Counted from the stretch's first letter, positions 11,945-22,963 are shown. The stretch is DNA of 64,000 nucleotides from Metaphire vulgaris (GCA_018105865.1 CM030851.1:6135328-6199327); one strand, 5' to 3'. Numbers and translations are program-made. The notes: generated from the letters alone by a model not told the origin.

Positions 11945-11945
<1 letters not shown>
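10749..11945 (+). mobile_element. Solo LTR, diverged relative of the 30304 LTR
   Basis: It begins TGTGGCGTTT and ends ATTACGCTACA. Its order of blocks matches the LTR at 30304-31682: CACGTAGGCA, GTTCCGTTTT-like, ATTATAGGYGCTA, a TATA box (TATATAAG at 11289-11296) and, near the end, CAAGCAAGCCACG followed by GTGGGGACCTA. It is clearly diverged and no internal region is attached, so I read it as an old solo LTR of the same superfamily. The (AGT)n array starts immediately after it. Confidence 0.72.
11289..11296 (+). promoter_or_regulatory. TATA box of solo LTR
   Basis: TATATAAG in the same relative place as TATATAAA in the LTRs at 30304 and 34662, preceded by a similar pyrimidine-rich CTCC stretch. 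It is the probable pol II promoter of the element. Confidence 0.5.

Positions 11946-12009
<64 letters not shown>
11946..12009. repeat. (GTA)n microsatellite, left half
   Basis: About 21 GTA units. The same repeat resumes at 12828, so the solo LTR at 12010-12827 appears to have split one array. Confidence 0.95.
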
Positions 12010-12011
<2 letters not shown>

Positions 12012-12827
12012 TAGCGAAATTGATAATAGCAAGCATGAGATCCAATAATAAAATATAAGATAGTTTATAAGGCAATCGCTAGATGGCGCTGATGGCCAGT
12101 AAGGTAGTTTAAATAAGGAATAAATTAATAATAATAATAATTAAGGACCTTTAATAATAATAACTATATAATAAATAGGTTAAAGGCCTAGGGAAGTTAG
12201 ACATAGAATACCCAGTAGAGGGCGCTAGGTATTGCTGAGTTATAGCCCGATAGGTAGTTGCAGTATAGCACACCTCTTTAAAGGTAGTATCAGAGTCCTA
12301 TAAATAGAGGTCCCTTAGATGGCCACGGGGCTGGTATACTGAGTTTCGACTTGGAGTGCCAAGTAGGTGGAGGTACCTTCGAGGTACTACATTTCCGCTA
12401 GGGAAGTGGCAATCCACCGCGGAAGCGGTTCCCAAGGGGCAGGGTTGTGCCCCATCAAAAGATAAGACCGCGGCGCGTTAGAAGAGGGAAGGAGCCCGTG
12501 GAAAGGCCCGGTAGATCCCTAGGTAGTACCCGAGGTAGTACCCGAAGAGAGAGGTAGTACCTGACAGAAGAGCGAGGTAGTACCTGACAGAAGAGCTAGG
12601 TAGTACCTGAACGAGATATCGAGGTAGTACCTGGGCTAAGATATTGAAGTAATACATGAGAGGTAGAGAGAGATAGAGGTAGAGAGAGGGAATCAGCCAT
12701 ATAATAATAAAACCTTAGCCAAAAAGCTAAGTCGAATACCCACCCGCCTTAATTGAAAGAAAGATAATCCTGTTAGCGGCCGACGTCAGTCATCCTGGTA
12801 GATTAGCAATAAGGTCGGTTCGCAACA
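12010..12827 (+). mobile_element. Solo LTR inserted in the (GTA)n array
   Basis: The 818-bp segment begins TGTAGCGAAATT and ends GGTTCGCAACA (TG...CA) with the same GTA repeat on both sides. It has a TATA-like TATAAATA (12299-12306), a block of five or so imperfect copies of AGGTAGTACCTGACAGAAGA (12520-12640), and AATAATAAAACC near 12707, a possible polyadenylation signal. Neither internal sequence nor a second LTR is present, so solo LTR is the simplest reading. The host site's repetitive nature hides the target duplication. Confidence 0.62.
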
Positions 12828-12983
<156 letters not shown>

Positions 12984-13151
12984 CTGCCACAGAAACACAC
13001 AAATTCAGCGCCTTCGGGTGGTGCAGAACGCCTCATTCTGCCTTTTAACAGACGCAAAGAGGAGCTAGCACACCACACCGGTTCTACGTGAATTGCATTG
13101 GATTTCGATCAAGCAGAGACTGATTTTCAAGATCATTTCCCTCGTGGATAA

Positions 13152-13427
13152 GTGTCTCTGAGGAAGGCACCGGAATACCTTACCTGTGAATGTAGGCAGT
13201 TAAACTTGAAGCACAGACCGTTTGGACTCAGATCAGATAAAACAAGAACTTTGGTCACTACTCGAACCAACACAAAGATTGGCGATCGTTCATTTAGGAA
13301 ACTAGGACCTTACTATTGGAATGCTCTCCCAGCGGAGCTACGGGACAATACTACATGTCGAGAAGTTTTCCTTTCAAGACTTAAAACATTATTCTTTGAC
13401 CAATCAGCAGCGGCGCATTTGTTCTAA
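13152..13427 (+). pseudogene. LINE (CR1/L2-like) ORF2 C-terminal fragment
   Basis: The frame ends in FRKLGPYYWNALPAELRDN then FLSRLKTLFF, the conserved tail after the RT domain of CR1/L2/Rex-like non-LTR retrotransposons (pattern GPxxWNxLPxxLR...FxxxLKTxLF). The RT itself is absent, as expected for a 5'-truncated copy. It sits between the (GTA)n array and the MITE at 13687. 13428-13678 shows nothing further. Confidence 0.8.
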
Positions 13428-13686
13428 GTGAGCCTATTAATCTACAGTGTAATCTTATCTAGTGGTGGTGGTCGTGGTGGCGGCTGTGGCGGTAGTCGCT
13501 TGGGTGGAGGCGAGATACATGAATTGTAGCAGTGGTTATATGGCTAGTAGCCTAGTAGGTAACTAACATGAAAGACTGGAGCTAATTCATTAATGTTTTG
13601 CCAATATTGTTTTATAGATAGCCTACTTTACAGTAGATTGTTTTATATTGCTGGATTTATTAAGTTTCATTGTATATCAATGCATT

Positions 13687-14013
13687 CAGTGGCGTAGCCA
13701 GGATTTCCGGAAAGGGGGTTTGGTTTTCACTTTTGACCGTAACCAACCTTCGAAAAATCTTGACCAGCAAGAAAGGTCATCCTATGTATCTATCCTATGA
13801 CTTCCCTTGTAAAATTTTTCCTTTCAGGTGCTGACAAGCAAAAAAGGTCGTCACGCCTATGGCGCTTGAAAACTGTTGGTCAGCAGCCCCAAGAGGGTTT
13901 TGACCCTCAAAAACGCGTCCGAAAATTTAAAATTCATGGAAACACATTAAAAAAATTTTCGTCGACGCCCAAGGGGGTTTTAACCACCAAGATCCCCCCT
14001 GGCTACGCCACTG
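13687..14013. mobile_element. hAT-type MITE (CAGTGGCGTAGCCAGG ends)
   Basis: Perfect 16-bp terminal inverted repeats (CAGTGGCGTAGCCAGG) and a perfect 8-bp target duplication AATGCATT (13679-13686, 14014-14021). Same family as 69-405. It contains the shared internal box at 13832-13853. It is non-coding and sits in the first GPCR intron. Confidence 0.95.
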
Positions 14014-14549
14014 AATGCATTGGTTCGTAGGCATAGTAATCAACTTGAAGCTAAGTTAGCCATGCTATTCTAGTGAACCTATGCATAGGCTACATATTCT
14101 CTGTGACGAACGATCACTTATATAGGATCTAATACTGTATCGCTTCCTTTAATAAACCGTTGCTTCATTTAATCTGTCTTATGCTTGTATTTAAAATTGT
14201 AAATGATAATCTCTTAGACGTAAGCCTACATACTGCTTAACTGTTTCAATATCCAAAAGCAATCATAGGTTATTACTTGTTTTAGCAATTATCGTTATTG
14301 CTTGTTTTAGCAATCATCATTGTTGTTTGTTTTTAGGGAACTAAGCTTAATAATTATTAATTATAATCTGTCAGCTGCATTTCAAAGCACGTCTTCGATG
14401 CCATACATAATTAATGTCAGCCTCTGAACAAGAGCGCTTGCAGATGATCGGTGCTGGCTGATGCATGTGCTCTTAGATTTTGAATGAGAAATAACGAAGA
14501 CAGCGATGCTATTGTTGTTGTTGTTGTTTTTGTTGTTGTAAATGCACAG

Positions 14550-14685
14550 AATGCTCCAGTGTTCCCGCATATCGATCCATAAGAATCTCGTTCTTTCCTT
14601 CATTCTTCGTTTCCTTGTTGTCATCGTTTTATTTGAACCTTTCATCTCTGAGAACCGCATTTTCAACAGCTCCTACAGGGACTAT
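14550..14685 (+). CDS. Class B GPCR exon: TM2
   Basis: Acceptor AATGCACAG, donor GACTAT|GTAAGT. One base completes the Lys codon from the TM1 exon; the reading is then MLQCSRISIHKNLVLSFILR followed by FLVVIVLF and an extracellular loop FISENRIFNSSYRDY with a possible N-glycosylation site (NSS). The IHxNL...SFILR pattern is the class B1 TM2 signature, including the conserved His. It ends in phase 0, matching the TM3 exon. Confidence 0.93.
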
Positions 14686-14744
14686 GTAAGTAACTATAGT
14701 TTAACGCTGACAACAGATGCTGTGCTTAGCATCAAACTTAGCAT

Positions 14745-14870
14745 GATTTAAAGTGGCTTAGAAGGCATTACTGCCTGTGCGAAAGCCACTAGGGGCACTG
14801 ACGGGGCTTGAACCCGCTCCGTCAACCTGACGCTCCAGCACGTAACCCACTCTGCCATCTTCCGCCCCCG
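14745..14870 (-). mobile_element. tRNA-derived SINE, copy 1
   Basis: Read on the - strand it starts GGGGGCGGAAGATGG and has a near-perfect A box (TGGCAGAGTGGGTT) and B box (GGGTTCAAGCCCCG) with a long spacer as in Leu/Ser tRNAs. It then has a non-tRNA body ending CCACTTTAAATC. The same sequence recurs on the + strand at 21552-21685, which makes it a dispersed SINE and not a tRNA gene. It lies 60 bases after the TM2 exon. 14871-16580 is otherwise intron without a recognisable feature. Confidence 0.82.
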
Positions 14871-16580
14871 TACTACAGCATTGTTGTCCTCGTCATCGTT
14901 TTTGTTCATCTGTCCTGTCGAATCGTTCGTCAAACCGTCGTTGCTTATCATCATCGTTAGCCTACCGTAGTTAGCATTGCTATATTCGTCACCAATCTGC
15001 GGGAAGATGAAACTTGTTAAAGGCATATTATCCATTTTAAAATTCGACGTAATAAGCCGATTATGATAATGTCACACCATCAAGTCGTCACTTAATAGGC
15101 TAATACGACACTCGTTGCCAGGATATTTCTGATTTCCTTGTCGAGTCAAGTATATTCCATTCCTGTCAAATTCCAACTCCAGTTGATGGAATGGCGCCAC
15201 TTAGACAAACCGTTGAATGAAGCATTTGACGGGACAGATTGCAGTCTTAGAATCTCATTCGCTTCACGGATCACTCTTAAATAGCTTGAATGATTGATCA
15301 CACGGTCTGAAAACGGCCATGTCCTAATTTCTCAAAACAAAACACATTGGTTTGTGTATCTTTTGGCGTGTCAGACTTTTCAGAACAAGCACAAAAACCT
15401 AGTGTTGACCTATTCAGGACGTCAAATAAGTACAAAAATAGTGATGACCTCTTTAAGCATTTTTAAAAGTAACATCCATGCCCACAGCTTTAAGGACATG
15501 ACCTCTCTAAAGACTACCCATGTCGGGACATGATGGAATAGGTCGTGTTCGCGCCCATGACTGCAGGGGTCACTAAACACATCCGGCCCTTCCTTCAGGT
15601 CACTTTATCCGACCAGCCACCTAAATTTGCTTGATATAAATTAGGTGCGGACCATTTTAGGATCTCTTTGATAAGATCGTCTGTTTTTGCGTATTGTACG
15701 CTATTTCACCAATTCAACTCAATCCAAGCCAATTCAATCCAAATTATAATTTATATTGCGCCGTGGCGAATCGGGAGATTAACCCTTAAGAAGGCGGTCT
15801 TCCGCAAGAAGACGTTCCATTGACAATTCAACGTAACGCAGAAGAAAATAGGCCATGTTGAAGGACCGCATAGACGTTGAGAGAAATTCTCTACGTGTCG
15901 AAATCAGACGGCGAATTCCTGAGGGCGGTCTTTTGCGAAACCGTAATCCATCTCCGAACTTGACAGAACCGACCAGAGATGGAACTCTGTGCGAAGAGAC
16001 CGGAACAGTCGTTGCCCAATGTAGCCTTTGCACAGTTCTGCTTAAGTAAGTTATTGCTCTATCACCAAATAATAATCTGTCAATTTTATTGTCTGGCCAT
16101 GAACGATTGATACGTGGTTTAATCAGCAACAGAGATACATTTTCCAAAAGTTAAGATAAATCTCTCCCTAGTTACCACCGAACATCAAGTTTCATTTTTA
16201 CTCATGCTAGGCGCGAAGCGCCGACAAAATTTTCTCCCTCTGCTGACGGTGAATGCATTTTCCTGCCAAAGCGGTGGACAAGATTGACTTCCCTGGCTGG
16301 AATGTAGCCACCTCTGTGGGGGATGTAGTTGGGTAGTGGGGAAGAAAATTCCCCATTCTCCTACAAATCGCACCCTGACAGACACCAATGGCTATATGGC
16401 TACATGGAATGTTTAACTTAGTCTTTCCCAAACTTTTCGTTCTGGCTTGCAAGTATTAAACAGATTGGTCATGCGGTCCGCTCTCTTTATTCTTTCAGTT
16501 TTACGAGACTCGCCGTCAAATAAATTTGGTGGCGTGTGGCCTGATATGCATACGCGAGTATTGCTTGCGCTTGTCGACAG

Positions 16581-16737
16581 GATTGGTTGTGCAGAATGAT
16601 GCTGATACTGGCCTACTATACTCTTCTGGCAAACGTCTCGTGGATGCTGGTCGAAGGCGTGTTCCTACATGGACGAGTAACCATCTCTGTGTTCAACGCA
16701 CACCCTCCTTTCAAAATCTACTACTTCATCGGATGGG
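16581..16737 (+). CDS. Class B GPCR exon: TM3 to start of TM4
   Basis: Acceptor TTGTCGACAG, donor GGATGGG|GTAAAT. The reading is DWLCRMMLILAYYTLLANVS, then WMLVEGVFLHGRVTISVFNA, then HPPFKIYYFIGW. The Cys forms the conserved disulphide to ECL2, and WMLVEG carries the invariant TM3 Glu. The VTISVF segment and loop length fit PDF-receptor-like or related receptors. It starts in phase 0 and ends with one base of a Val codon. An upstream stop in this frame (before 16560) supports the chosen acceptor. Confidence 0.93.
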
Positions 16738-17976
16738 GTAAATACCGCAGATGTCAAAGCCCTTAAAAGGCATGATCGGTCGCCGACAGAATCGTCGTTC
16801 TACCGAAGCCGCGTTATGCTGGGTTATTCCAGCAAACGATAGAATAATATTTATTTTTAACGTCGACAGTGCATACAGTAGACGGCTGTCGTGTTTGCAC
16901 CCGATCGTCGCTCAGCTTCGAGCAGGCATAGCGAACAACTGAAGCAACGAGCGTTTACCATATTTTTAATAAGATGGCGGCTTTTATAGAAGCTTTTCTC
17001 GAAGGCGGTTTCAGTTTCAAGTCAAAGGGGTCCGATTAAATTGGATTGCTCTTCGATTTTCAGATCTCACAATCTTTACCCGGACTTAGAATTGACTTTA
17101 AACAGGGCTTTGCCTTCTACTATTCAGACAGTATACTTGAAGGATGTTTGGCACCATACTAAAGAAACACAGTGACTGCTTCTGTCATGCGCTTTAATAG
17201 TTTTATGTCGCTTTAAAGAATGCTTTTATGAAGTTTTATCGCGTCGAAGAATTTTTTATATTACGGCGAAACCGCAAATAAACAACTATTTAGGCTTAAT
17301 TAAGTCGCTAATGGTAACAAACAAGACTTGATTTTGGCGATTAGTAGCATTGAAGAGAGCGACAGAGTTTGTCTTATCCGCAGATAGATTTTGAGTTTCT
17401 TCATAAACTTCCGAGTCGATGGAAACCATTCTTCGTATAACTCTGAATTGTAACAGTATTAGGTGACAATAGGTTAGGTTTACTAGACTGTGTATTTACT
17501 TTTGCAAAACGCCCAAAGTTAAAACTTTTTAGCGAAACTAAAACGCTCAAATCGGGGATTGGAGTCTCTTAGAAATTGCCGCGCTAACAATTAAAACAGA
17601 AAGTAGCACACAAGAGAGGTCATACATGCAGCATCGGCTGGCCATGTTGCTCGTTAACGTTTTAACGTTCGTTAGTGATGGTCGTTGATGTTTACCTCGT
17701 AATTTAACAAGTCTCAATAGAGCGGACACGATTCTTTAAAACCACTTAAGCGTGAGCTTGTCCACCAGTCGATCCCTATTTCAAACCGAAGCGTATGTAT
17801 GGTGTGTGCACTGTGCCACGTGCAAATCAGCGTTTTGCAACCCAACTCAACCCAACCCACTACAACTGCCTAAATGTATGACCCAACCTAACCCAACCCA
17901 ACCCATGGGTTAACCCAATCCACGTCCATCTCTGCTCTATACTACAGCCGTCCGTGTGTTTGGTGACTGTTATCAG

Positions 17977-18107
17977 TTCTGCCGGCTGTGATTGTCGGCG
18001 TCTGGGCAATCTGCATCAGCGAATCGAACAGGCATCCGTGCTGGAATAACTCCTTCGAGATGCCGACGTCATGGATCATCATGGCTCCAGTCGCAGGTTT
18101 CCTTACG
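17977..18107 (+). CDS. Class B GPCR exon: TM4-ECL2-TM5 start
   Basis: Acceptor TGACTGTTATCAG, donor CTTACG|GTTAGC. The reading is (V)LPAVIVGVWAICISES, then NRHPCWNNSFEMPTSW, then IIMAPVAGFLT. The TM4 Trp (GVW), the ECL2 CW pair and WII..P before TM5 are class B1 landmarks. An earlier GT (after GTCGCAG) would break the phase of the next exon; the chosen donor leaves seven residues between the TM5 Pro and Asn, the usual spacing. 16738-17976 shows only intron with CCCAA-rich tracts (17822-17935). Confidence 0.92.
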
Positions 18108-18342
18108 GTTAGCTTCTTCCATAGGCATAAATGTTAAAAACGTTAAAGGCAATATTTTAAAAAACACATGAGAAAACGCGTTTTTCTGTCTGGGAAAATA
18201 AAAAAACGCGAAAAACGTCTGAGTGATCAGCATGAAACCATACAAAGCCAGGCTATAGTTTGGCAACCGCCATACGATACGTTCCCAAATCGAAAATTCC
18301 ATTTTGCTATATACGGCTATGTGGAAATTATATGCTACGCCA

Positions 18343-19771
18343 CAGGTTCCCAAGCCACGACCCGTGGGCCACTTGCTGCCCGCCGGCTCTCACAAAGTGG
18401 CCCGCGGTGGCACGAGAGGTCTCCTCAATATTTGACGCAATATTTTTTTATGAATTTCAAAAATTTATTGCCGCTTGACGTTCAAATAAATAAATAATGA
18501 CTAATCGAAAGTTGCAATAATGTGTGATGTGCAGCAGTCTAGAGTCTAGATTCTGTTGTTTCTATGAAGTCGAATTTTGTTCGAGACTCAGAGCGCCCCG
18601 TCGGCTTTCGTTAATTCACTCTGCACGCAGTTGATGTAGTCGGATATAATTAATTGTCTAATGCGCCCGCTGTTAGCGAACGAAACTTTTTGAAATTCCC
18701 TGTTTCCATGCCTTGTTAAATTTGAAATTCAGTGTGTACAAGACATCATAGTGTCATCTGTTACAACTGTTAGTAATCTACAGCTTTGTTTTAAAATTCG
18801 ATTTTGAAATAAGAATTTAGCCTATCGTTAAAGCGCTTAAATCGTTATAGCGTAAAATCAGGCAATGATAAAACGCGAAAACGTGAGGACGTTATGGCCA
18901 ATTCGACGCAGATTGGACGGAGAAACGTATGTTTGTGCCCTGTCGTCGTAAGCCGGTTCGCTTAATCTGCGGTTTTTGCGTGGTTCTGTGACAAAAGCTA
19001 ATCTGGAATTATGGATCAACACTACATGACCGCACGTTCAGACACAAATGCTCAGTATCCAGTGTTTATTCTAGGCCTGTTTTTTTGTGTGGGGGTGGGA
19101 ATTCCTCCCAAGTTTTAGAACCCCCCCACAAAAAAAGTATATGTTGGCTTGGGGGATGGACATTCCCCCCAAAGCGTGGAAAGACAAATCTTGTCCCCCA
19201 AACATTTCAAATTCCCCCCTCAATGTCAAGGTGGCTAGAATAAACACTGCTCAGTATCCGGTCCGCTCGTAGTTTTAAAAAGGCTTCATAGTTAAGAAAA
19301 TAGCCTTCTTGTGTTTATGACTTTGTGCCCAGACATAGATAAACTGGCATCTGAAATTAAACATAACTGATTATGAAGAACAGTTAGGCCTACAAGTGTA
19401 AATGAATTAGATTAACAGCGGTTTCCGGAACTGATTTAAGATTATCGCTAAATGAACATTTTAATTTGAACCGCAAATGACTGCTTTGGCAGTTTTAGAA
19501 TAGGCCCTATTGGTTTCTGAAAGTTAAAAATTATATAACACATCTTTTACAATTTAGAAACATTTAGATTCCCTGTGTATCAAATCCAATTTTCATTATA
19601 AGAACCCGCATCAGAATCATCTATAGCAGGGATGGCCACCTTCTATGGAGTTGGCCACCCGTGATCTACAGCATAGTCTAAAATTCTCTAAATATAAGAA
19701 TTGTATAAAGTTGTGGCCCGCTAATGAGGTAGTAGATATGGCCCTCCTCGTAAAAAGCTTGGGAACCACTG
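18343..19771. mobile_element. Possible hAT-like remnants (GGTTCCCAAGC ends)
   Basis: AGGTTCCCAAGCC at 18345 and GCTTGGGAACCACTG at 19757-19771 are inverted and resemble the ends of Charlie-like hAT elements. A CAGGGATGGCCACC end at 19626 suggests that two related pieces are mixed. I could not match target duplications, and the MITE at 19060 lies inside, so the extent is uncertain. Confidence 0.3.
19060..19249. mobile_element. MITE, CAGTGTTTATTCTAG family, copy 1
   Basis: Inverted ends CAGTGTTTATTCTAGGCC and GGCTAGAATAAACACTG, flanked by CTCAGTATC on both sides (19051-19059, 19250-19258). The interior is rich in G and C runs. Two more copies are at 20344 and 26413. Confidence 0.9.
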
Positions 19772-20018
19772 AAGAACAGATGGCAATGAAACTGTAATAG
19801 AAAATTGGTTTATGATTGAAATTCTTTGTGTCTCTATTGGCCTATATGCCTTAGTTCCTCTAATTGACATATTAAATTTCAGCGTTATTTTGAAATGCCT
19901 GCTGCATATCGACTTGCACTTTATGTGTTAGTTAATTTAGTTCCCTTGTGCTTTTTAACTTTTGGCGACTTTGAGTTTAATATATAAATTTCTTTGTTAA
20001 TTTACGATGACCATTCAG

Positions 20019-20104
20019 CTGAATCTCGTCTTTCTTATGAACATCATTCGAATTATGGTCACAAAACTTGGAGCCAACAGAACCCTGGAAGTTAACAGAA
20101 TAAG
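20019..20104 (+). CDS. Class B GPCR exon: TM5
   Basis: Acceptor ACCATTCAG, donor AATAAG|GTAAAA. The reading is LNLVFLMNIIRIMVTKLGAN then RTLEVNRI plus a split Arg codon. NxxFLxNIIRIxVTKL is the TM5/ICL3 pattern of class B1 receptors. Phase 0 in, phase 2 out, matching the exons on both sides. Confidence 0.92.
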
Positions 20105-20303
20105 GTAAAAATTATACAATTTTATATTATGCACAAATAAGTGCGTACAGTATATACACTTTATGCTATCTTCATAATTCATATTGAACAAAATATAATT
20201 TAATTAGTAATGTCGCTGTCACAATAATTGTGACTAAGCTTATTTTTTACCATGATGCTCGCGCATGTTGGCGACGATGACTAAGACGACGACTACAGTC
20301 ATG

Positions 20304-20648
20304 AGTCATCATCATCATCATCGTCATCATCATCATCATCGTCCAGTGTTTATTCTAGCCACCTTGACATTGGGGGATTTTTAAATGTTTGGGGACAAGG
20401 TCTGAGTCGTCACACTGGGGGAATTGCCATCTCCCATGCAACACAAAAAAATTGGGGGATTTAAAACTTGGGGGGGGGGCGAATTCTCCCAGAGAAGGCC
20501 TAGAATAAACACTGATCATCATCGTCATCATCATCATCATCGTCGTCGTCGTCATCATCATCATCGTAATCATCGCCATCATCATATCATAATCATCACC
20601 GTCATAATCATCATCATCGTCATCGTCGTCGTCGTCGTCGTCGTCATC
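20304..20648. repeat. (CAT)n-rich microsatellite region split by a MITE
   Basis: CAT/CGT triplet runs at 20304-20343 and 20515-20648 flank the MITE at 20344-20514, so the MITE inserted into a trinucleotide repeat. Asp/His/Met-rich open frames here are repeat artefacts. Confidence 0.9.
20344..20514. mobile_element. MITE, CAGTGTTTATTCTAG family, copy 2
   Basis: It has CAGTGTTTATTCTAGCCACC at the left and CCTAGAATAAACACTG at the right. Relative to copy 1 the interior is reversed. The target site is within (CAT)n, so the duplication cannot be read exactly. Confidence 0.88.
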
Positions 20649-21265
20649 CAGAGCTCTGTCATTTCGTGAGAGAAACGGGAACTGTATGAATTCAGCTTTG
20701 TTGTCCTTGTGAAATCCATTTATTTTCTCGTCTGATTAGAACTAGGCTAATGGCTGTCGCGTAAATAGGGAATGACCGGAAACCGCCCCGGACATTCGCT
20801 CCGGTCGGATAATGTGGTATCCGGCAATATCCGGATTCGCCAAATGCTTATGTGACACAAAACAACCGAATCCAAATATTGATGTTTGCTTTGGTCTTTA
20901 ATTTCTTTGCTGAATGATTTCATTGTAGCTTCGGGGATTTCGTTTACTTTCATTGTGAAGTTGCAATTGTGATTTTAAAACTTGTCAAGGTACTTTATTC
21001 TTGCGGGAGGCGTGATAGCTTAATGAGACTTTTTACTTCTGAGGAAATTCGATTTACTTTCAAACCTAGGTAGCTACCTGCAAACTCAAGGCTCGCAGGA
21101 TCATGCTAATCCTGCACGGTCATATTCGCTTCTGATGCGGATCCGGCAAATGTTGACCCAAAAATATGCGGATCCGGTATCCGGTGGAAAATACCCATCC
21201 GGTCATTCTCTAGCGTGTAACTGAGGTTCGATGACAGAATTGTCATCGGTCATTGTATTTTGTAG

Positions 21266-21389
21266 AAAAGCGGTAAAAGCTACAACCGTTCTCTTTCCGT
21301 TGCTCGGAGCAACGAACATGCTGTACATGATAGACAAACACCAGGGCGACGCGTATCGCATAACCAACGCCCTTCTGCAGTCGTCGCAG
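21266..21389 (+). CDS. Class B GPCR exon: TM6-ECL3-start of TM7
   Basis: Acceptor TATTTTGTAG, donor TCGTCGCAG|GTAAGA. One base completes Arg; the reading is KAVKATTVLFPLLGATNMLY then MIDKHQGDAYRITNALLQSS. KAxxA...PLLG is the TM6 signature. It ends in phase 0. 20649-21265 is intron without identified content. Confidence 0.93.
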
Positions 21390-21551
21390 GTAAGATAATA
21401 ACGAAGAGGGCCGCTATGGCTGCAAACTGACGACTGAAAAATTGAGCTGCAGAAGATATCGCAAAGGAAATTGGGACGGAACGCATAACACTTGAAAAAA
21501 TTCAGACAGCTGATTTAATATTCCTCTAGAATTTAGAAATTAGGAGCATTC

Positions 21552-21685
21552 GGGGTGGAAGATGGCAGAGTGGGTTATGCGCTGTAGCGGTAGGTTGGCG
21601 GAGCGAATTTCAAGCCCCGCTAGCGCCCCTATAATGGCTTTCACACAGGCAGAATAACGTCTACTAACTTAAACCACTTTAAATC
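21552..21685 (+). mobile_element. tRNA-derived SINE, copy 2
   Basis: It has the same A box (TGGCAGAGTGGG at 21563-21574), tRNA-related head and CCACTTTAAATC tail as the - strand copy at 14745-14870. The B box region is altered (GAATTTCAAGCCCC), so this copy is probably inactive. Confidence 0.8.
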
Positions 21686-22020
21686 GCGTTAGGCCTAAGG
21701 TGTGGATCGGGCGAATAGCAACAACTATTATACGCAGACATTTGTTGGTTTTCTTGTTGTCTTCAACTTGACGATTGCATTTCAGGCAAATTTCGGAGGT
21801 TTTATTAATCATAAAGTTTGAGTAGGTGAACTTGTGTTGTAAAATTTCCAATGCTGAAAGCGTGTCAAAAGGTGATCTATTCTGCGCTTACGTTCGCTTT
21901 GGCTCGTTCTATTCTGCGAAGAAGACAAACACAGAGTATAAGTTATGCATGATATGTAGCCTATGCTAAGGCTTCATGTACGTGAAGAAATTAAAACGCG
22001 TGTTTTTCTTTTGTTTTCAG

Positions 22021-22062
22021 GGCATATTCGTGTCTGTTATCTACTGCTTTCTTAATGATGAG
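22021..22062 (+). CDS. Class B GPCR 42-nt exon: TM7
   Basis: Acceptor TTTTGTTTTCAG, donor GATGAG|GTGATC. Exactly 14 codons: GIFVSVIYCFLNDE. A separate 42-nt TM7 exon is a long-conserved feature of class B1 receptor genes, and in several vertebrate members its skipping gives a non-signalling isoform. YCFxNxE is the family motif. Being a multiple of three, the exon could be skipped in frame here as well. Confidence 0.93.
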
Positions 22063-22208
22063 GTGATCTATCGAGAAACATCGATTCTTTAAAACGCTGT
22101 TGCCTTAACTGAACTCAACCAAATGACGAAAATTGCGAATTTCAGTCTTGGCACTTAATCGAAAGTGATTTTGTAGAAAAATGTGAACACTGCACGCATA
22201 ACAGTGGT

Positions 22209-22460
22209 TTGGCCAGAGTATTCGGCGCCAGAGAGCAAGGTAAACAATGGCGCCCTCCTCAACCTCCAGAAAGTCTTGACGAGCAAAAAAGGTCGTCATT
22301 TACGTTCCTTCGGCGCCCTATCTGTCTGCGACAAAAAGCCCTGACAAGAAAAAACAGCTCGTCGCTTATGAATTTCGCTAACCCAAAACCCGATTTTGAC
22401 GCCACCCAACCTCGGCGCCCGGGGGCGGCTGCCACCCCCGCCGCTAACCCTCGCATAAGC
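22209..22460. mobile_element. Probable MITE with shared internal box
   Basis: GGCGCC-rich segment between the last two GPCR exons. It contains the internal box GACGAGCAAAAAAGGTCGTC (22278-22297) and a degenerate second one near 22341. The boundaries are not resolved: GGCGCC motifs recur at 22226, 22249, 22312 and 22414, but I found no clean target duplication. Confidence 0.45.
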
Positions 22461-22605
22461 GTGATTATATGATCTGTTTTAAAAGAAACTGCTTCAGAGA
22501 ATTTTCGGCAAAGTTTTCGTGCATTTCATCTGCAATACGGCACCGTTGGGCTCGATATCAACCAAGATATGATGAAGTCCGTGACGATTTTCTGTCATTC
22601 TTCAG

Positions 22606-22746
22606 GTGAAGACGGCCATTCTGCGAAATTGGCAAAGGTATCGCAACCGTCGAATGGACACTCAGCGCCGCTCATCGTCGTCGGCGGCGAAGACTTCGGC
22701 CAAACACATCAACACCAACTACTCCAGCGTAGACGTAACCTCATAA
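22606..22746 (+). CDS. Class B GPCR last exon: C-terminal tail
   Basis: Acceptor GTCATTCTTCAG. The reading is VKTAILRNWQRYRNRRMDTQ, then RRSSSSAAKTSAKH, and ends NTNYSSVDVTS and TAA at 22744-22746. The EV(K/Q)xxxxxxW start of helix 8 and a Ser-rich tail (possible kinase sites) are usual. The tail is 46 residues, short for the family. I did not find a canonical AATAAA close downstream. Confidence 0.93.
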   Translation: MKTAILRNWQRYRNRRMDTQRRSSSSAAKTSAKHINTNYSSVDVTS

Positions 22747-22918
22747 AACTACTTAATTAATATAGGCTAGACAATTGACGCTTTATACGAATCTTTTGCT
22801 AATTGTGTTATCGACACATTTTAATTTTTACTATATTCTTAAACTACATATTTATTTTAAGTCTATAGGCCTCTTGGCGTAAACTACATCTCAGTTTCAG
22901 TTTCGTCTTCAATCTGGA

Positions 22919-22963
22919 CATGATGATGATGATGATGATGATGATGACGACGACGACGATAAA
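22919..22963. repeat. (ATG)n/(ACG)n microsatellite
   Basis: Nine ATG units followed by ACG units, 170 bases after the GPCR stop. 22964-23519 has no feature I can name. Confidence 0.85.

Noticed and set aside
15779..16147. 122-codon - strand ORF in a GPCR intron
   Set aside because: No recognisable domain and it overlaps another chance frame on the + strand; intronic repeat sequence is more likely.
20424..20669. His/Arg-rich ORF
   Set aside because: Produced by the (CAT)n/(CGT)n microsatellite.
21552..21685. tRNA gene
   Set aside because: The A box is good, but the same sequence with a non-tRNA tail occurs at 14745, so it is a SINE.
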